Below the pieces are notes generated by a model. The model saw nothing but the letters and a program-made list of their open reading frames with translations, made no database searches and was not told where the DNA came from. A stretch of 64,000 bases of DNA. Origin: Tenacibaculum aiptasiae (GTDB lineage Bacteria > Bacteroidota > Bacteroidia > Flavobacteriales > Flavobacteriaceae). The translations under genes and the position numbers were made by a program. Of the stretch, positions 43,799-52,317 are shown piece by piece (the stretch's first letter is position 1; the number at the start of each line of letters is the position of its first letter). The DNA is taken from assembly GCF_008806755.1 (NCBI RefSeq), contig NZ_WAAU01000011.1, positions 103,467 to 167,466 of the forward strand, read 5' to 3'.

Positions 43799-45128
43799 AG
43801 ATCTTTTAGAAAACGTACAGGAACTGATTAAAAACCAGAAAGACACAGCGCTTTCCAGTTTTTTCTCAGACATACATCACGCCGATATTGCAGAAGTTTT
43901 AGATGAATTATCTTTTGAAGAGGCATTATATATTATTCGTTTATTAGACAGTGAAACTACCGCTGAAGTTTTAATGGATGTGGATGATGATGTACGTGAA
44001 AAAATATTTCAACAACTTACAGCCAAAGAAATTGCTGAAGAGATTGATGAGCTTGACACCGATGATGCTGCCGATGTAATTGCCGAACTTCCTGAAAAAA
44101 GAAAGCAGGAAGTAATGCAAGAGATTGAAGATGAAGAACACGCTAAAGAAATTGTAGAATTATTACGATATGATGAAGATTCTGCCGGTGGTTTAATGGC
44201 GAAAGAGCTTGTAAAGGTTAACGAAAACTGGACTGTTTTACGTTGTGTAAAAGAAATGCGTGTTCAAGCAGAAGAAGTAACCAGAGTACACTCTATATAT
44301 GTAGTTGATGATAGTGGTAAACTAAAAGGTCGTTTATCATTAAAAGATTTACTAATGGCCTCTACACGTGCTAAAATTGCCGATGTATATATTCCTAAGT
44401 TAGACTTTGTTAATGTTAATGATGAAGCTGAAGATGTTGCTAACATTATGCGTAAATATGACTTGGAAGCCATTCCTGTTGTAGACGAGTTAGGTATTTT
44501 AGTAGGACGAATTACCATTGATGATATTGTTGACGTTATTAAAGAGGAAGCTGATAAAGATTATCAATTAGCAGCAGGTATTACTCAAGATGTTGAGGCT
44601 GATGATACAATATGGGAATTAACACGTGCTCGTTTACCTTGGCTATTCTTAGGGCTACTTGGAGGTGTTGGTGCTGCTGGTATTATGGGCTTTTTCGACG
44701 ATGCTATTAAAGAAAATGCTATTCTTTTTATGTTTACTCCATTAATTGCTGCAATGGCAGGTAATGTAGGTGTACAATCATCAGCAATTATTGTACAAGG
44801 TTTAGCTAATGACGATGTAAAAGGAAGTATTACAGACAGGTTATTAAAAGAAGTATCACTAGCTATGATTAATGGACTTGCTTTAGCCGTTTTACTTTTT
44901 ATATATGTCTTTATATCCGAACAAGATTATAAAATAGCAAGTGCTATTTCAATATCTCTCTTTGTAGTAATTATAGTTGCTGGACTCATTGGAACTTTTA
45001 TTCCTTTATTTTTAGATAAAAGAGGTATTGATCCTGCGATTGCTACGGGACCTTTTATTACAACAAGTAACGATATTTTTGGAATTCTTATTTATTTCTG
45101 GATAGCCAAAATGATTATTGGCTTTTAG
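43779..45128 (+). CDS. mgtE: Magnesium transporter MgtE
   Basis: The 449-residue protein has the MgtE layout: the N-terminal helical Mg-sensing domain ([40 protein letters not shown]), a CBS pair (residues of about 130-260, with [22 protein letters not shown] and [15 protein letters not shown]), and five membrane helices with [18 protein letters not shown] and [20 protein letters not shown], which line the pore. The cytoplasmic domain closes the channel when Mg2+ is plentiful. It overlaps rsmA by 20 bp and the converging LysE gene by 14 bp. Confidence 0.96.
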   Translation: MALEITKDLLENVQELIKNQKDTALSSFFSDIHHADIAEVLDELSFEEALYIIRLLDSETTAEVLMDVDDDVREKIFQQLTAKEIAEEIDELDTDDAADVIAELPEKRKQEVMQEIEDEEHAKEIVELLRYDEDSAGGLMAKELVKVNENWTVLRCVKEMRVQAEEVTRVHSIYVVDDSGKLKGRLSLKDLLMASTRAKIADVYIPKLDFVNVNDEAEDVANIMRKYDLEAIPVVDELGILVGRITIDDIVDVIKEEADKDYQLAAGITQDVEADDTIWELTRARLPWLFLGLLGGVGAAGIMGFFDDAIKENAILFMFTPLIAAMAGNVGVQSSAIIVQGLANDDVKGSITDRLLKEVSLAMINGLALAVLLFIYVFISEQDYKIASAISISLFVVIIVAGLIGTFIPLFLDKRGIDPAIATGPFITTSNDIFGILIYFWIAKMIIGF

Positions 45129-45801
45129 TAGTTTCTTCTACTGTTTGTAATAAGCTATCCATCTTTTCTTTAGGAATAAATGTTTTTAGCATTATAATCG
45201 CTCCAAAAACGATTAATAACACTCCCATTCCTCTTTTTATTCTATAAATAACTAGAGGAGTTAATTTACTTTTTAATTGTTTAGCTAGTAATATTTTCCC
45301 TAAATCGGTAGTAGCATACCCCAATATTACCGTGGCAAAATACCAAAACATATAGGTTGGGTTCATATCTAACGTTGGTCCTACTACAACAATAATACCT
45401 AACCAACCAGCTAAAACACCTATATTAATGAAGTTTAAAGCAAACCCTTTTAAAAGTAATTTTAAGTAGTTATTACTTTCTGGAATGTCAACTTCCGGAG
45501 CTTCTAACTCCTTTTTATTGTTTTTATCTAAATAGGTTATCAAACCATAAACAATAAGAATTAACCCTCCAATTAAAAATAATCGAGGGTCATCCTTAAT
45601 TTTTTCTAACAAACTTCTACTTCCAAAATAAGCTATTAACATAAAGGATATATCTCCTAAAATAACTCCAATATCAAATGCAATAGCAGCTCTTGCTCCT
45701 TTTAAAATACTTGTTTTAAGAAGCATAAAGAAAACTGGACCTATCATAAAAGACATGACAAATCCAATGAAAAAAGCATTTTTTAAGTCGTAGAAATCCA
45801 T
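45115..45801 (-). CDS. LysE-type amino-acid exporter family protein
   Basis: The 228-residue protein has about six membrane helices and the family start FIGFVMSFMIGPVFFMLLKTSIL followed by GARAAIAFDIGVILGDISFML. LysE/RhtB proteins export amino acids or other small metabolites; the substrate cannot be given. A long hydrophilic loop near residues 90-105 separates the halves. It converges on mgtE (14-bp overlap) and starts 22 bp after the reductase gene, so it may be in that transcript. Confidence 0.9.
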   Translation of the reverse strand: MDFYDLKNAFFIGFVMSFMIGPVFFMLLKTSILKGARAAIAFDIGVILGDISFMLIAYFGSRSLLEKIKDDPRLFLIGGLILIVYGLITYLDKNNKKELEAPEVDIPESNNYLKLLLKGFALNFINIGVLAGWLGIIVVVGPTLDMNPTYMFWYFATVILGYATTDLGKILLAKQLKSKLTPLVIYRIKRGMGVLLIVFGAIIMLKTFIPKEKMDSLLQTVEETTKSQ

Positions 45802-45823
45802 TTATAAAGTAACTGTATTTAGT

Positions 45824-46876
45824 TTAAACGTCATCGTAATCAACCACAACCTTTGGAGTTGCTGGATGCGCTACACAAGTTAATATAAGTCCTTCTTCTA
45901 ACTCGTCATCTGTTAAAATAGAGTTTTTAGTCATTACAGCTTTTCCTTCTGTTACTTTTGCTATACAACTACTACAAACACCACCTTGACATGAATATGG
46001 AGCATCTAACTGATTACGTAATGATGCTGCCAAAATTGTATCTGTTTTATCCATTGTAAAAGTAGACTCTTCATCGTCTAATAAAACGGTAATTCCAGAT
46101 TTCCCATCAGGAAACTGCATTGGAATTTCTTCATCTGGTGACGAACTTGCGGTAAATAACTCAAAATGAATATTTTCTTCGTCAAATCCGTTATCTTGTA
46201 AAGTCTCAGAAACTGTAGTTATCATTTCTTCTGGACCACATAAGTAGGCAGAATCAAAAGAAATATCTTTATGAATATTCTTTACAAAATAATTTATATG
46301 CCCTTTATCAATTCTTCCAAACTTAGTGTTTGTTCTTACTTCTTGACTAAACACATAATGCAAATTAAACTGTGTAGGGTATTTTTCAGCTAAAGCATTC
46401 AATTCAGCATAAAAAATAGTGCTATCAGCTTTTTTATTCCCAAAAACTAATGTAAAAGTTGAAGTTGGTTCATTTTCCAACACTACTTTTATCATAGATA
46501 AAACAGGAGTAATTCCACTACCTGCAGCAAATGCTATATAATTTTTATTCCCTACTGGTTGTAATATAAATTTACCTTCAGGTTCAGAAACTTCTAGAGT
46601 TGTATTCTCTTTTAGTTTTGTTGTAGCATACGTAGAAAACAATCCTTTTTCAACAGCCTTTACAGCTACTTTAATTTCATTCGTGTTTGGTGAAGCACAT
46701 ATTGAATATGCTCTCCTAACCTCTTGATCGTTTAATTTCGTTTTTATGGTAATATATTGCCCTGCTACAAATTTATAAGCTTCTTTTAGCTCAGCAGGAA
46801 CAGTAAATAAAATAGATACAGCATCAGCTGTCTCCTTTATTATTTTTTCAATAATTAATTTATGAAATGTAGCCAT
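45824..46876 (-). CDS. PaaE-like ferredoxin-NADP reductase with C-terminal 2Fe-2S domain
   Basis: The 350-residue protein joins three domains in order: FAD-binding (RRAYSICASPN near residue 55), NAD(P)-binding (FAAGSGITPVLSMIK near residue 110, and AYLCGPEEMI) and a plant-type 2Fe-2S ferredoxin (APYSCQGGVCSSCIAKV, then LTCVAHP). The CxxxxCxxC...C pattern is complete. It resembles the reductase PaaE of phenylacetyl-CoA epoxidase but no paaABCD genes are near, so it may serve another oxygenase or a fatty-acid desaturase. It probably shares a transcript with the LysE gene. Confidence 0.93.
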   Translation of the reverse strand: MATFHKLIIEKIIKETADAVSILFTVPAELKEAYKFVAGQYITIKTKLNDQEVRRAYSICASPNTNEIKVAVKAVEKGLFSTYATTKLKENTTLEVSEPEGKFILQPVGNKNYIAFAAGSGITPVLSMIKVVLENEPTSTFTLVFGNKKADSTIFYAELNALAEKYPTQFNLHYVFSQEVRTNTKFGRIDKGHINYFVKNIHKDISFDSAYLCGPEEMITTVSETLQDNGFDEENIHFELFTASSSPDEEIPMQFPDGKSGITVLLDDEESTFTMDKTDTILAASLRNQLDAPYSCQGGVCSSCIAKVTEGKAVMTKNSILTDDELEEGLILTCVAHPATPKVVVDYDDV

Positions 46877-46894
46877 TTATTCTATTTAAATGCA

Positions 46895-46902
46895 CAAAAA
46901 TA
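46895..46902 (-). promoter_or_regulatory. -7 promoter element of the PaaE-like reductase
   Basis: The minus strand reads TATTTTTG, an exact TAnnTTTG match, 18 bases before ATG 46876. Confidence 0.5.
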
Positions 46903-46960
46903 AGAAATAGTGAGGTAACCATTTATTCTTCCAGTCATAAAAAATAATACCTAAGTATTT

Positions 46961-46983
46961 TATACATAAGAAAATTATGTATA
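46961..46983. promoter_or_regulatory. Palindromic operator of the PadR operon
   Basis: Perfect inverted repeat TATACATAA-GAAAA-TTATGTATA: nine-bp arms with a five-base spacer. A third half-site, ATACATAA, follows at 46989-46996. The right arm overlaps the -7 box at 46980-46987, so a bound repressor would block RNA polymerase. ATACAT/ATGTAT half-sites match the kind of ATGTxx..xxACAT operator known for PadR proteins. Confidence 0.8.
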
Positions 46984-46987
46984 TTTG
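46980..46987 (+). promoter_or_regulatory. -7 promoter element of the PadR operon
   Basis: TATATTTG is an exact TAnnTTTG match, overlapped at its left end by the operator palindrome and followed by a further half-site. Confidence 0.55.
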
Positions 46988-47016
46988 CATACATAAGATT
47001 TTTAGGTATATGAATT

Positions 47017-47355
47017 ATGGGAAATCAAAAATTATACAAAGGCTCTTTACAAACTATCATTTTAAAGCTATTAGCACAAAATGATAAGATGTATGGGTAT
47101 GAAATAACTCAAAAGGTAAAAGAGTTAACCAAAGGCGAATTAAAAATTACCGAAGGTGCACTATACCCTGCGTTACATAAACTAGAAGCTGAAGGTTTGC
47201 TAGATGTTGAAGTTGCAAAAGTTGGAAATAGACTTCGCAAGTATTATAAATTGACAGAAAGCGGTACTAAGGAAACTGTAAATAGACTTGCAGAAATGCA
47301 AGAATTTTTACAAACAATGCAGCAACTAGTCAACCCTAAATTTGGTTTAGAATAA
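47017..47355 (+). CDS. PadR family transcriptional regulator
   Basis: The 112-residue protein is a PadR winged helix of the short (s1) type: LYKGSLQTIILKLLAQNDKMYGYEITQKVKEL, TEGALYPALHKLEAEGLLDVEV, and the wing RLRKYYKLTESGTKETV, with a short C-terminal dimer helix. PadR proteins are mostly repressors that respond to small lipophilic or phenolic ligands. A perfect palindrome overlaps its -7 box, so it probably represses its own operon. Two membrane-protein genes with HAAS-like N-termini follow at 11 and 5 bp; this layout is a known theme for PadR operons. Confidence 0.95.
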   Translation: MGNQKLYKGSLQTIILKLLAQNDKMYGYEITQKVKELTKGELKITEGALYPALHKLEAEGLLDVEVAKVGNRLRKYYKLTESGTKETVNRLAEMQEFLQTMQQLVNPKFGLE

Positions 47356-47366
47356 CAACAAAAGCT

Positions 47367-47999
47367 ATGGAATTAACAAATAAACAAATACAAAGAATTA
47401 ACAACTATCTAGATATAAAAGAGATTAAATTAATTGATTTTAGAATAGAAATTTTTGATCATATTATTTCTGAAATAGAACAAAAACTATTTAATGAAAA
47501 TCTTGATTTCGAAACAGCTTTTAATCTTGTAATTAAAAAATGGAATTTGGAGCTTAAAAAAACGAATAGCTTCGTTTTTGGAAGGTTTTATACTGCCCCT
47601 AAAATTGTAATTGATAGAGCAAAAAGAATTTTTTTAAAATATTTTTTAGCCTCTTTCTCTCCTATATTTTTTAGTTTTCTAATAATATTTAATAAAAAGA
47701 TATTTCTTAGTAATGTTTTTGGTTATTTTACTTTTTTTTCAATAGTTATTCTTCTATTTATCTCTTTATTTTTCGTTATCAAAATTATTACCTCTAAAGA
47801 AAAAACAGTGTATAGCTTTATAATAAAAACTCAAGTTACAAACTTTATTGTTATGCCTTACATTTTAATTAGCAATTCTATTAATGACATTTTTAATATA
47901 TCCATATTAATATACATGATGGTTGTTAATTACTATTCAATATCGTTTTACAAAAAGCATAAACAAGAAAAAGAAAAATATAAATTAATGATGGGATAA
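47367..47999 (+). CDS. PadR-operon membrane protein with HAAS-like N-terminus (1)
   Basis: The 210-residue protein has a soluble helical N-terminal domain of about 70 residues (LTNKQIQRINNYL, FRIEIFDHIISEIEQKL, FETAFNLVIKKW), then four hydrophobic helices and a short charged tail. The N-domain lines up with that of the next gene, so the pair are paralogues. Similar PadR-linked membrane proteins (HAAS-type) are often regulated sensors or inhibitors, but no function is assigned. It is very rich in Ile, Phe and Lys and seems less conserved than its neighbour. Confidence 0.78.
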   Translation: MELTNKQIQRINNYLDIKEIKLIDFRIEIFDHIISEIEQKLFNENLDFETAFNLVIKKWNLELKKTNSFVFGRFYTAPKIVIDRAKRIFLKYFLASFSPIFFSFLIIFNKKIFLSNVFGYFTFFSIVILLFISLFFVIKIITSKEKTVYSFIIKTQVTNFIVMPYILISNSINDIFNISILIYMMVVNYYSISFYKKHKQEKEKYKLMMG

Positions 48000-48004
48000 T
48001 TGCT

Positions 48005-48694
48005 ATGAAATTAACAAACCAACATATAGAACAATTATATAAATTTACACGTCTACATTATGTAGAACATTATGATGTACAAACAGAATTGGTAGATCAC
48101 TTGGCCAACGATATTGAACAAATTTGGGTTGAAAAACCTCAATTATCTTTTGAGCAAGCTAGAGATATTTCTTTTAAAAAATTCGGTGTTTTTGGTTTTA
48201 TGGACGTAGTAGAAGAAAAGCAAAAACAACTGGAAAAAAAGTATCGTAAAATTCTATGGAAATACACAAAAGAATGGTTTGGATTACCCAAAATACTTTT
48301 AGTGGTAAGTCTTATCTTTTTCTTTTATTATTTTATACAATTACCTATTGGAGTTTATACAATGGGAGCAGTTCTTTTTCTAATAGCCGTTTTAGACCTT
48401 TATTTTGTAACTAAACTTAAAAAAGAGTTCAAAAAAAGAACCAATACCAATGGTAAAAAATGGATGCTTGAAGAAATGATTTTCAATGTAGCTTCTTTTG
48501 GAGGTGTTATAGTTGCATCTAACCTTCCTCAGATTTTCAATCATATTGAAAGCATACCTTCAAACATTGGAGCAGTTATTATCTCTGCAATTATTACACT
48601 AACAATTATATACTCTTATATAACACTAATTGTTATTCCTAAAAAGTCAGAGGAATTATTAGAAGAACATTACCCTGAATATAAACTTGTATAA
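48005..48694 (+). CDS. PadR-operon membrane protein with HAAS-like N-terminus (2)
   Basis: The 229-residue protein repeats the layout of the gene before it: a soluble domain (LTNQHIEQLYKFTRL, VQTELVDHLANDIEQ, SFEQARDISFKKFGVFGFMDVVEEKQ) followed by four or five membrane helices and a charged end. The D-x-x-x-E-L-x-D-H core and the S/F-F-E-x-A segment are shared with the upstream paralogue. The stop codon directly abuts the stop of the converging rsmI gene, with no spacer. Function unknown; likely part of one membrane complex regulated by PadR. Confidence 0.8.
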   Translation: MKLTNQHIEQLYKFTRLHYVEHYDVQTELVDHLANDIEQIWVEKPQLSFEQARDISFKKFGVFGFMDVVEEKQKQLEKKYRKILWKYTKEWFGLPKILLVVSLIFFFYYFIQLPIGVYTMGAVLFLIAVLDLYFVTKLKKEFKKRTNTNGKKWMLEEMIFNVASFGGVIVASNLPQIFNHIESIPSNIGAVIISAIITLTIIYSYITLIVIPKKSEELLEEHYPEYKLV

Positions 48695-49366
48695 TTATTT
48701 TTTACCATCAACAATAATCACAATTTCGCCTTTTGCTGGCTTTTCTGTATAATATGATAAAACTTCTGCTATACTTCCTCGCTTGGTTTCTTCAAATAAT
48801 TTTGTCAATTCTCTAGAAACAGAAACTTGCCTGTCTTCACCAAAGTATTCGGCAAAATGAGTTAATGTTTTTAATAATTTATGTGGGCTTTCATAAAATA
48901 TCATAGTACGCTTTTCTTCTGCTAAAAACTTTAATCGGGTTTGTCTTCCTTTTTTAACTGGTAAAAAACCTTCAAAAACGAATTTATCATTTGGTAAACC
49001 CGAATTTACCAAAGCTGGCACAAATGCAGTTGCTCCTGGTAAACATTCAACATCAATATTATGTTGAACACATGCTCTTGTTACTAAAAAGCCTGGATCT
49101 GAAATTGCCGGGGTTCCTGCATCAGAAATCAGTGCAAAAGTTTCACCGCTTTGCAATCTTTTAACTATAGTTTCTACAGTTTTATGCTCATTGTGCATAT
49201 GATGAGATTGCATAGGTGTACTAATTTCAAAATGTTTTAACAGCTTTCCACTAGTACGCGTATCTTCTGCTAAAATATAATCTACTTCTTTTAGAACCTT
49301 AAGAGCTCTCAAGGTAATATCGTCTAAATTCCCAATAGGTGTTGGTACCAAATACAATTTACTCAT
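48695..49366 (-). CDS. rsmI: 16S rRNA (cytidine1402-2'-O)-methyltransferase
   Basis: RsmI methylates the ribose of C1402 in the decoding centre. The 223-residue protein has LYLVPTPIGNLDDITLRALKVLK at the start, ILAEDTRTSGKLL, ALISDAGTPAISDPG (SAM/substrate region), and LPGATAFVPALVNSGLP, all typical of the SAM-dependent tetrapyrrole-methylase fold. Length is slightly short of enterobacterial RsmI, with no extra C-terminal domain. Its -7 box ends four bases before the ATG, and it is divergent from dxs with a 38-bp gap. Confidence 0.96.
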   Translation of the reverse strand: MSKLYLVPTPIGNLDDITLRALKVLKEVDYILAEDTRTSGKLLKHFEISTPMQSHHMHNEHKTVETIVKRLQSGETFALISDAGTPAISDPGFLVTRACVQHNIDVECLPGATAFVPALVNSGLPNDKFVFEGFLPVKKGRQTRLKFLAEEKRTMIFYESPHKLLKTLTHFAEYFGEDRQVSVSRELTKLFEETKRGSIAEVLSYYTEKPAKGEIVIIVDGKK

Positions 49367-49370
49367 ACAG

Positions 49371-49378
49371 CAAAGCTA
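49371..49378 (-). promoter_or_regulatory. -7 promoter element of rsmI
   Basis: The minus strand reads TAGCTTTG, an exact TAnnTTTG match, followed by CTGT and then ATG 49366, which predicts a leaderless mRNA. Its -33 region would lie on the dxs -7 box. Confidence 0.5.
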
Positions 49379-49392
49379 CAACAAAGTTTTAG

Positions 49393-49400
49393 TACATTTG
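49393..49400 (+). promoter_or_regulatory. -7 promoter element of dxs
   Basis: TACATTTG is an exact TAnnTTTG match, followed by TGCT and then ATG 49405, which predicts a leaderless mRNA. Its -33 region would lie on the rsmI -7 box. Confidence 0.5.
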
Positions 49401-49404
49401 TGCT

Positions 49405-51177
49405 ATGCCAAAAAAGCTGTTAAAAAATATTGATTTCCCTGAGGATATAAGACAATTAAATAATAATGAATTGCCTTTATTAGCCAAGGAATTACGTGAG
49501 TTTATTATTGATGTAGTTGCAACTAAAGAAGGTCATTTAGGTGCCAGTTTAGGTGTTGTTGAACTTACTATTGCTTTGCATTATATGTTTGATACACCAA
49601 CAGATCAATTAGTTTGGGATGTTGGACATCAGGCTTATGGACATAAAATTTTAACTGGTAGAAAAGATATTTTCCATACTAACCGCCAATTACATGGAAT
49701 TTCTGGTTTTCCTAAACGTTCGGAAAGTACTTATGATACTTTTGGTGTTGGACATTCATCTACTTCAATTTCTGCTGCTTTGGGAATGGCTATCGCTTCC
49801 AAATTACAAGGAGAAGAAAAACATCATATCGCTGTAATTGGTGACGCCTCTATTGCCAGTGGAATGGCTTTTGAAGCTTTAAACCATGCTGGTGATACCA
49901 ACGCTAACTTATTGGTTATTTTAAACGATAATGCTATTGGTATTGACCCTTCAGTTGGAGCTTTGAAACATTACTTAACTCGAATAAAATCTACTCGATC
50001 TGATATTGAACAGCACAACATTTTTGAGGGACTCAATTTTGATTATTCTGGTCCTATTGATGGTCATAATTTTGAAGAACTTTTATTAGAGTTAAATAGA
50101 TTAAAACAAATTAAAGGCCCTAAGTTTTTACATGTAATTACTACCAAAGGAAAAGGTCTTAGACAAGCTGAGCAAGACCAAGTAAAATATCATGCTCCAG
50201 GAAAATTTGATAAAGTATCTGGAGATGTTTTACCAAAAGAAGCTAGTAAGTTTACTAAGTTTCAAGATATATTTGGAAAAACTATTGTAGAATTAGCCGA
50301 ACAAAATGAAAAAATTGTAGGAATTACCCCAGCTATGCTTACTGGAAGCTCTTTAAAATTTATGTTAGAGAAATTTCCTGAACGCACTTTTGATGTGGGC
50401 ATTGCAGAACAGCATGCCGTAACATTAGCTGCCGGTATGGCAACTCAAGGTATTATACCATTTTGCAATATTTATTCCACATTTTTACAACGTGCTTACG
50501 ATCAAATAATACACGATGTTGCTTTACAAAACTTACCTGTTATTTTTTGTTTAGATAGAGCTGGTTTGGTTGGACAAGATGGAGCTACACATCATGGAGT
50601 TTTTGACTTAGCTTATCTACGTTGCATTCCAAACCTATACATTTTTGCTCCTCGTAATGAAATTGAATTGCGAAACATTATGTACACAGCACAGTTAGGA
50701 ATTGATAAACCTATAGCTATTCGTTATCCTAGAGGAAAAGGCAAACTTGAAGAATGGAAACTTCCTTTCAAAAAAATAACCATTGGCAAAAACATTTGTT
50801 TAAAAGAAGGAAGTGACTTAGCTGTCCTATCTACGGGAACAATTGCTAATAATGTCTCAGAAGCCATAAAAAAGGTGAAAAACAAATATTCTATAGCGCA
50901 TTACGATATCCGATTTATAAAACCTATCGATAGAAAGCTACTTGAAGAGATTTTTAATAAATTTGATAGAGTTATAACTATTGAAGATGGTACTGTTAAA
51001 GGAGGTTTAGGTAGTGCTATTTTGGAACAAGCATCTGAATTAAATTATGAAAATCAGATAAAGCTTTTAGGTGTTCCTGATGAATTTATTCATCATGGTA
51101 CTATAGATGAACTACAAAAGCAATGTAAAATAGATGTAGATTCTATTCAAAATACAATTGAAGAACTTTTAAAATAA
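49405..51177 (+). CDS. dxs: 1-deoxy-D-xylulose-5-phosphate synthase
   Basis: Dxs condenses pyruvate and glyceraldehyde-3-phosphate with thiamine diphosphate, the entry step of the MEP isoprenoid pathway. The 590-residue protein has GHLGASLGVVELTIALHY, WDVGHQAYGHKILTGR, the ThDP motif GDASIASGMAFEALNHAG...NDN, the transketolase pyrimidine domain with VGIAEQHAVTLAAGMA (catalytic Glu), and the C-terminal domain VITIEDGTVKGGLGSAI. The N-terminus is a little shorter than in E. coli. It may be leaderless. The 3' end enters a hairpin terminator. Confidence 0.97.
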   Translation: MPKKLLKNIDFPEDIRQLNNNELPLLAKELREFIIDVVATKEGHLGASLGVVELTIALHYMFDTPTDQLVWDVGHQAYGHKILTGRKDIFHTNRQLHGISGFPKRSESTYDTFGVGHSSTSISAALGMAIASKLQGEEKHHIAVIGDASIASGMAFEALNHAGDTNANLLVILNDNAIGIDPSVGALKHYLTRIKSTRSDIEQHNIFEGLNFDYSGPIDGHNFEELLLELNRLKQIKGPKFLHVITTKGKGLRQAEQDQVKYHAPGKFDKVSGDVLPKEASKFTKFQDIFGKTIVELAEQNEKIVGITPAMLTGSSLKFMLEKFPERTFDVGIAEQHAVTLAAGMATQGIIPFCNIYSTFLQRAYDQIIHDVALQNLPVIFCLDRAGLVGQDGATHHGVFDLAYLRCIPNLYIFAPRNEIELRNIMYTAQLGIDKPIAIRYPRGKGKLEEWKLPFKKITIGKNICLKEGSDLAVLSTGTIANNVSEAIKKVKNKYSIAHYDIRFIKPIDRKLLEEIFNKFDRVITIEDGTVKGGLGSAILEQASELNYENQIKLLGVPDEFIHHGTIDELQKQCKIDVDSIQNTIEELLK

Positions 51178-51209
51178 AAAAGCGAACCGATTATTAGGTT
51201 CGCTTTTTT
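51176..51209. terminator. Bidirectional intrinsic terminator (GCGAACC stem, copy 1)
   Basis: Stem AAAAAAGCGAACC / GGTTCGCTTTTTT around an eight-base loop. It separates dxs from the converging lipoprotein gene. The same stem occurs again at 52318. Confidence 0.9.
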
Positions 51210-51214
51210 ATTTT

Positions 51215-51721
51215 TTAGTGAATAACACTAAATGATCCATTTGAAATTTTAAGCGATTTAATAAAATTATTGCTGCATATATCTATGTTTCCTGCAAAGT
51301 TTCCAGAAATAGCTTTTTCATCATTTATTGTAGTTATAAAAGCCATTTTACTGTCAGGTATAGTAGTTCCGCATGTAGATACAGACATTACTGCTCCAAA
51401 ATAATATGTAGTTCCATTCTCAACATAAGTAAAATCACTTAATGTCTTTCCTCCTATTTGAGATTTATTAATAGTAAGTGTTATTACTTTATCAGCTGAT
51501 TTGTTAATAGTTCCTGTTAATTCAATAGCAGGTTCTCCAAAAGCATTTTGAGCACTAGAATTAACTACAATTGAATTAAATATTAATTCGTTTCCATCTA
51601 TAGTCATTTTTATTTCACTTTTTGATGCTTCAGGAGCTATATTATCACTGTTATTACTTGAACAAGATGACATAATAGCAATAGAGAATAACACCAGCAT
51701 TTTGAGTACTAATTTTTTCAT
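51215..51721 (-). CDS. Small lipoprotein of unknown function
   Basis: The 168-residue protein has a lipoprotein signal with Cys20 (IAIMSSC) and a Ser/Asn-rich linker. The mature part is beta-rich (SEIKMTIDGNELIF, VITLTINKSQIGG, SGNFAGNIDICSNNFI) with two cysteines that may pair. It resembles the many small Bacteroidota lipoproteins that look like DUF6252-type domains (recalled, not checked). It has its own promoter and shares a terminator with dxs, so it is a separate unit from the genes upstream of it. Confidence 0.72.
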   Translation of the reverse strand: MKKLVLKMLVLFSIAIMSSCSSNNSDNIAPEASKSEIKMTIDGNELIFNSIVVNSSAQNAFGEPAIELTGTINKSADKVITLTINKSQIGGKTLSDFTYVENGTTYYFGAVMSVSTCGTTIPDSKMAFITTINDEKAISGNFAGNIDICSNNFIKSLKISNGSFSVIH

Positions 51722-51746
51722 AGAATTTATTTTTTAATTTTTGTTG

Positions 51747-51754
51747 CAAATATA
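51747..51754 (-). promoter_or_regulatory. -7 promoter element of the lipoprotein gene
   Basis: The minus strand reads TATATTTG, an exact TAnnTTTG match, 25 bases before ATG 51721. Confidence 0.45.
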
Positions 51755-51767
51755 AATATATCAAAGC

Positions 51768-51798
51768 AAAAAAGCGAACTAGTCTAATTTGCTTTCTT
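51768..51798 (-). terminator. Degenerate GCGAACC-type hairpin after the TonB-like gene
   Basis: AAAAAAGCGAACT...AATTTGCTTTCTT pairs imperfectly and looks like a decayed copy of the stem at 51176 and 52318. It is 5 bp past the stop of the TonB-like gene on the minus strand. Confidence 0.35.
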
Positions 51799-51803
51799 AT
51801 TAA

Positions 51804-52289
51804 TTATTCTACATTAAATGCTATTGGTAAAGTATATCCTACTCTAACATTTTTATTCTTATGACTACCAGGTATCATCACTGGTAAAAGTTTAGCTACT
51901 CTAATAGCTTCTTCTTTTAACTTTTCATGCGGAGCTTTAGCAGAAATATCCTCTACATGTCCATTTTTTCCTATTTTAAATTCTAAATATATTTTTTTCC
52001 TACCAGGAGAAAGTGTCTTTAAACCGTCAGCAATATTTATATTAAAATTTTTAGCAATATGTTGAAGCATCATTTGGTTTAAGCAATACTTCTTTTTTGA
52101 ATTTGTTTCATACTTTTCACAACCCGGAAAAACAGGAACCTTATCAATCAGTGTAAAGGGAACATCTTCTGAATTACCGTCAACAAAATTAATTGTTTTG
52201 ATATTATTTTCTTTGTCGTCATTCTTCTCTTGTGAAATTATACCTGTTGTAATAAAAGCCATAAAAAGAAACAGAAATGTCTTTTTCAT
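51804..52289 (-). CDS. Secreted TonB C-terminal-domain protein
   Basis: The 161-residue protein has a signal peptide (FLFLFMAFITTGIIS) instead of the membrane anchor of true TonB. The C-terminal half matches the TonB C-terminal domain: VPVFPGCEKY, then RKKIYLEFKIGKNGHVEDISAKAPHEKLKEEAIRVAKLLP and VGYTLPIAFNVE. Bacteroidota have many such soluble copies, mostly of unknown function; VFPGCE with the following CLNQ suggests a disulfide. It probably has its own promoter (TATATTTC, one mismatch, upstream). Confidence 0.85.
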   Translation of the reverse strand: MKKTFLFLFMAFITTGIISQEKNDDKENNIKTINFVDGNSEDVPFTLIDKVPVFPGCEKYETNSKKKYCLNQMMLQHIAKNFNINIADGLKTLSPGRKKIYLEFKIGKNGHVEDISAKAPHEKLKEEAIRVAKLLPVMIPGSHKNKNVRVGYTLPIAFNVE

Positions 52290-52317
52290 AATGAAATATA
52301 TTTAATTAGTGTTAAAT

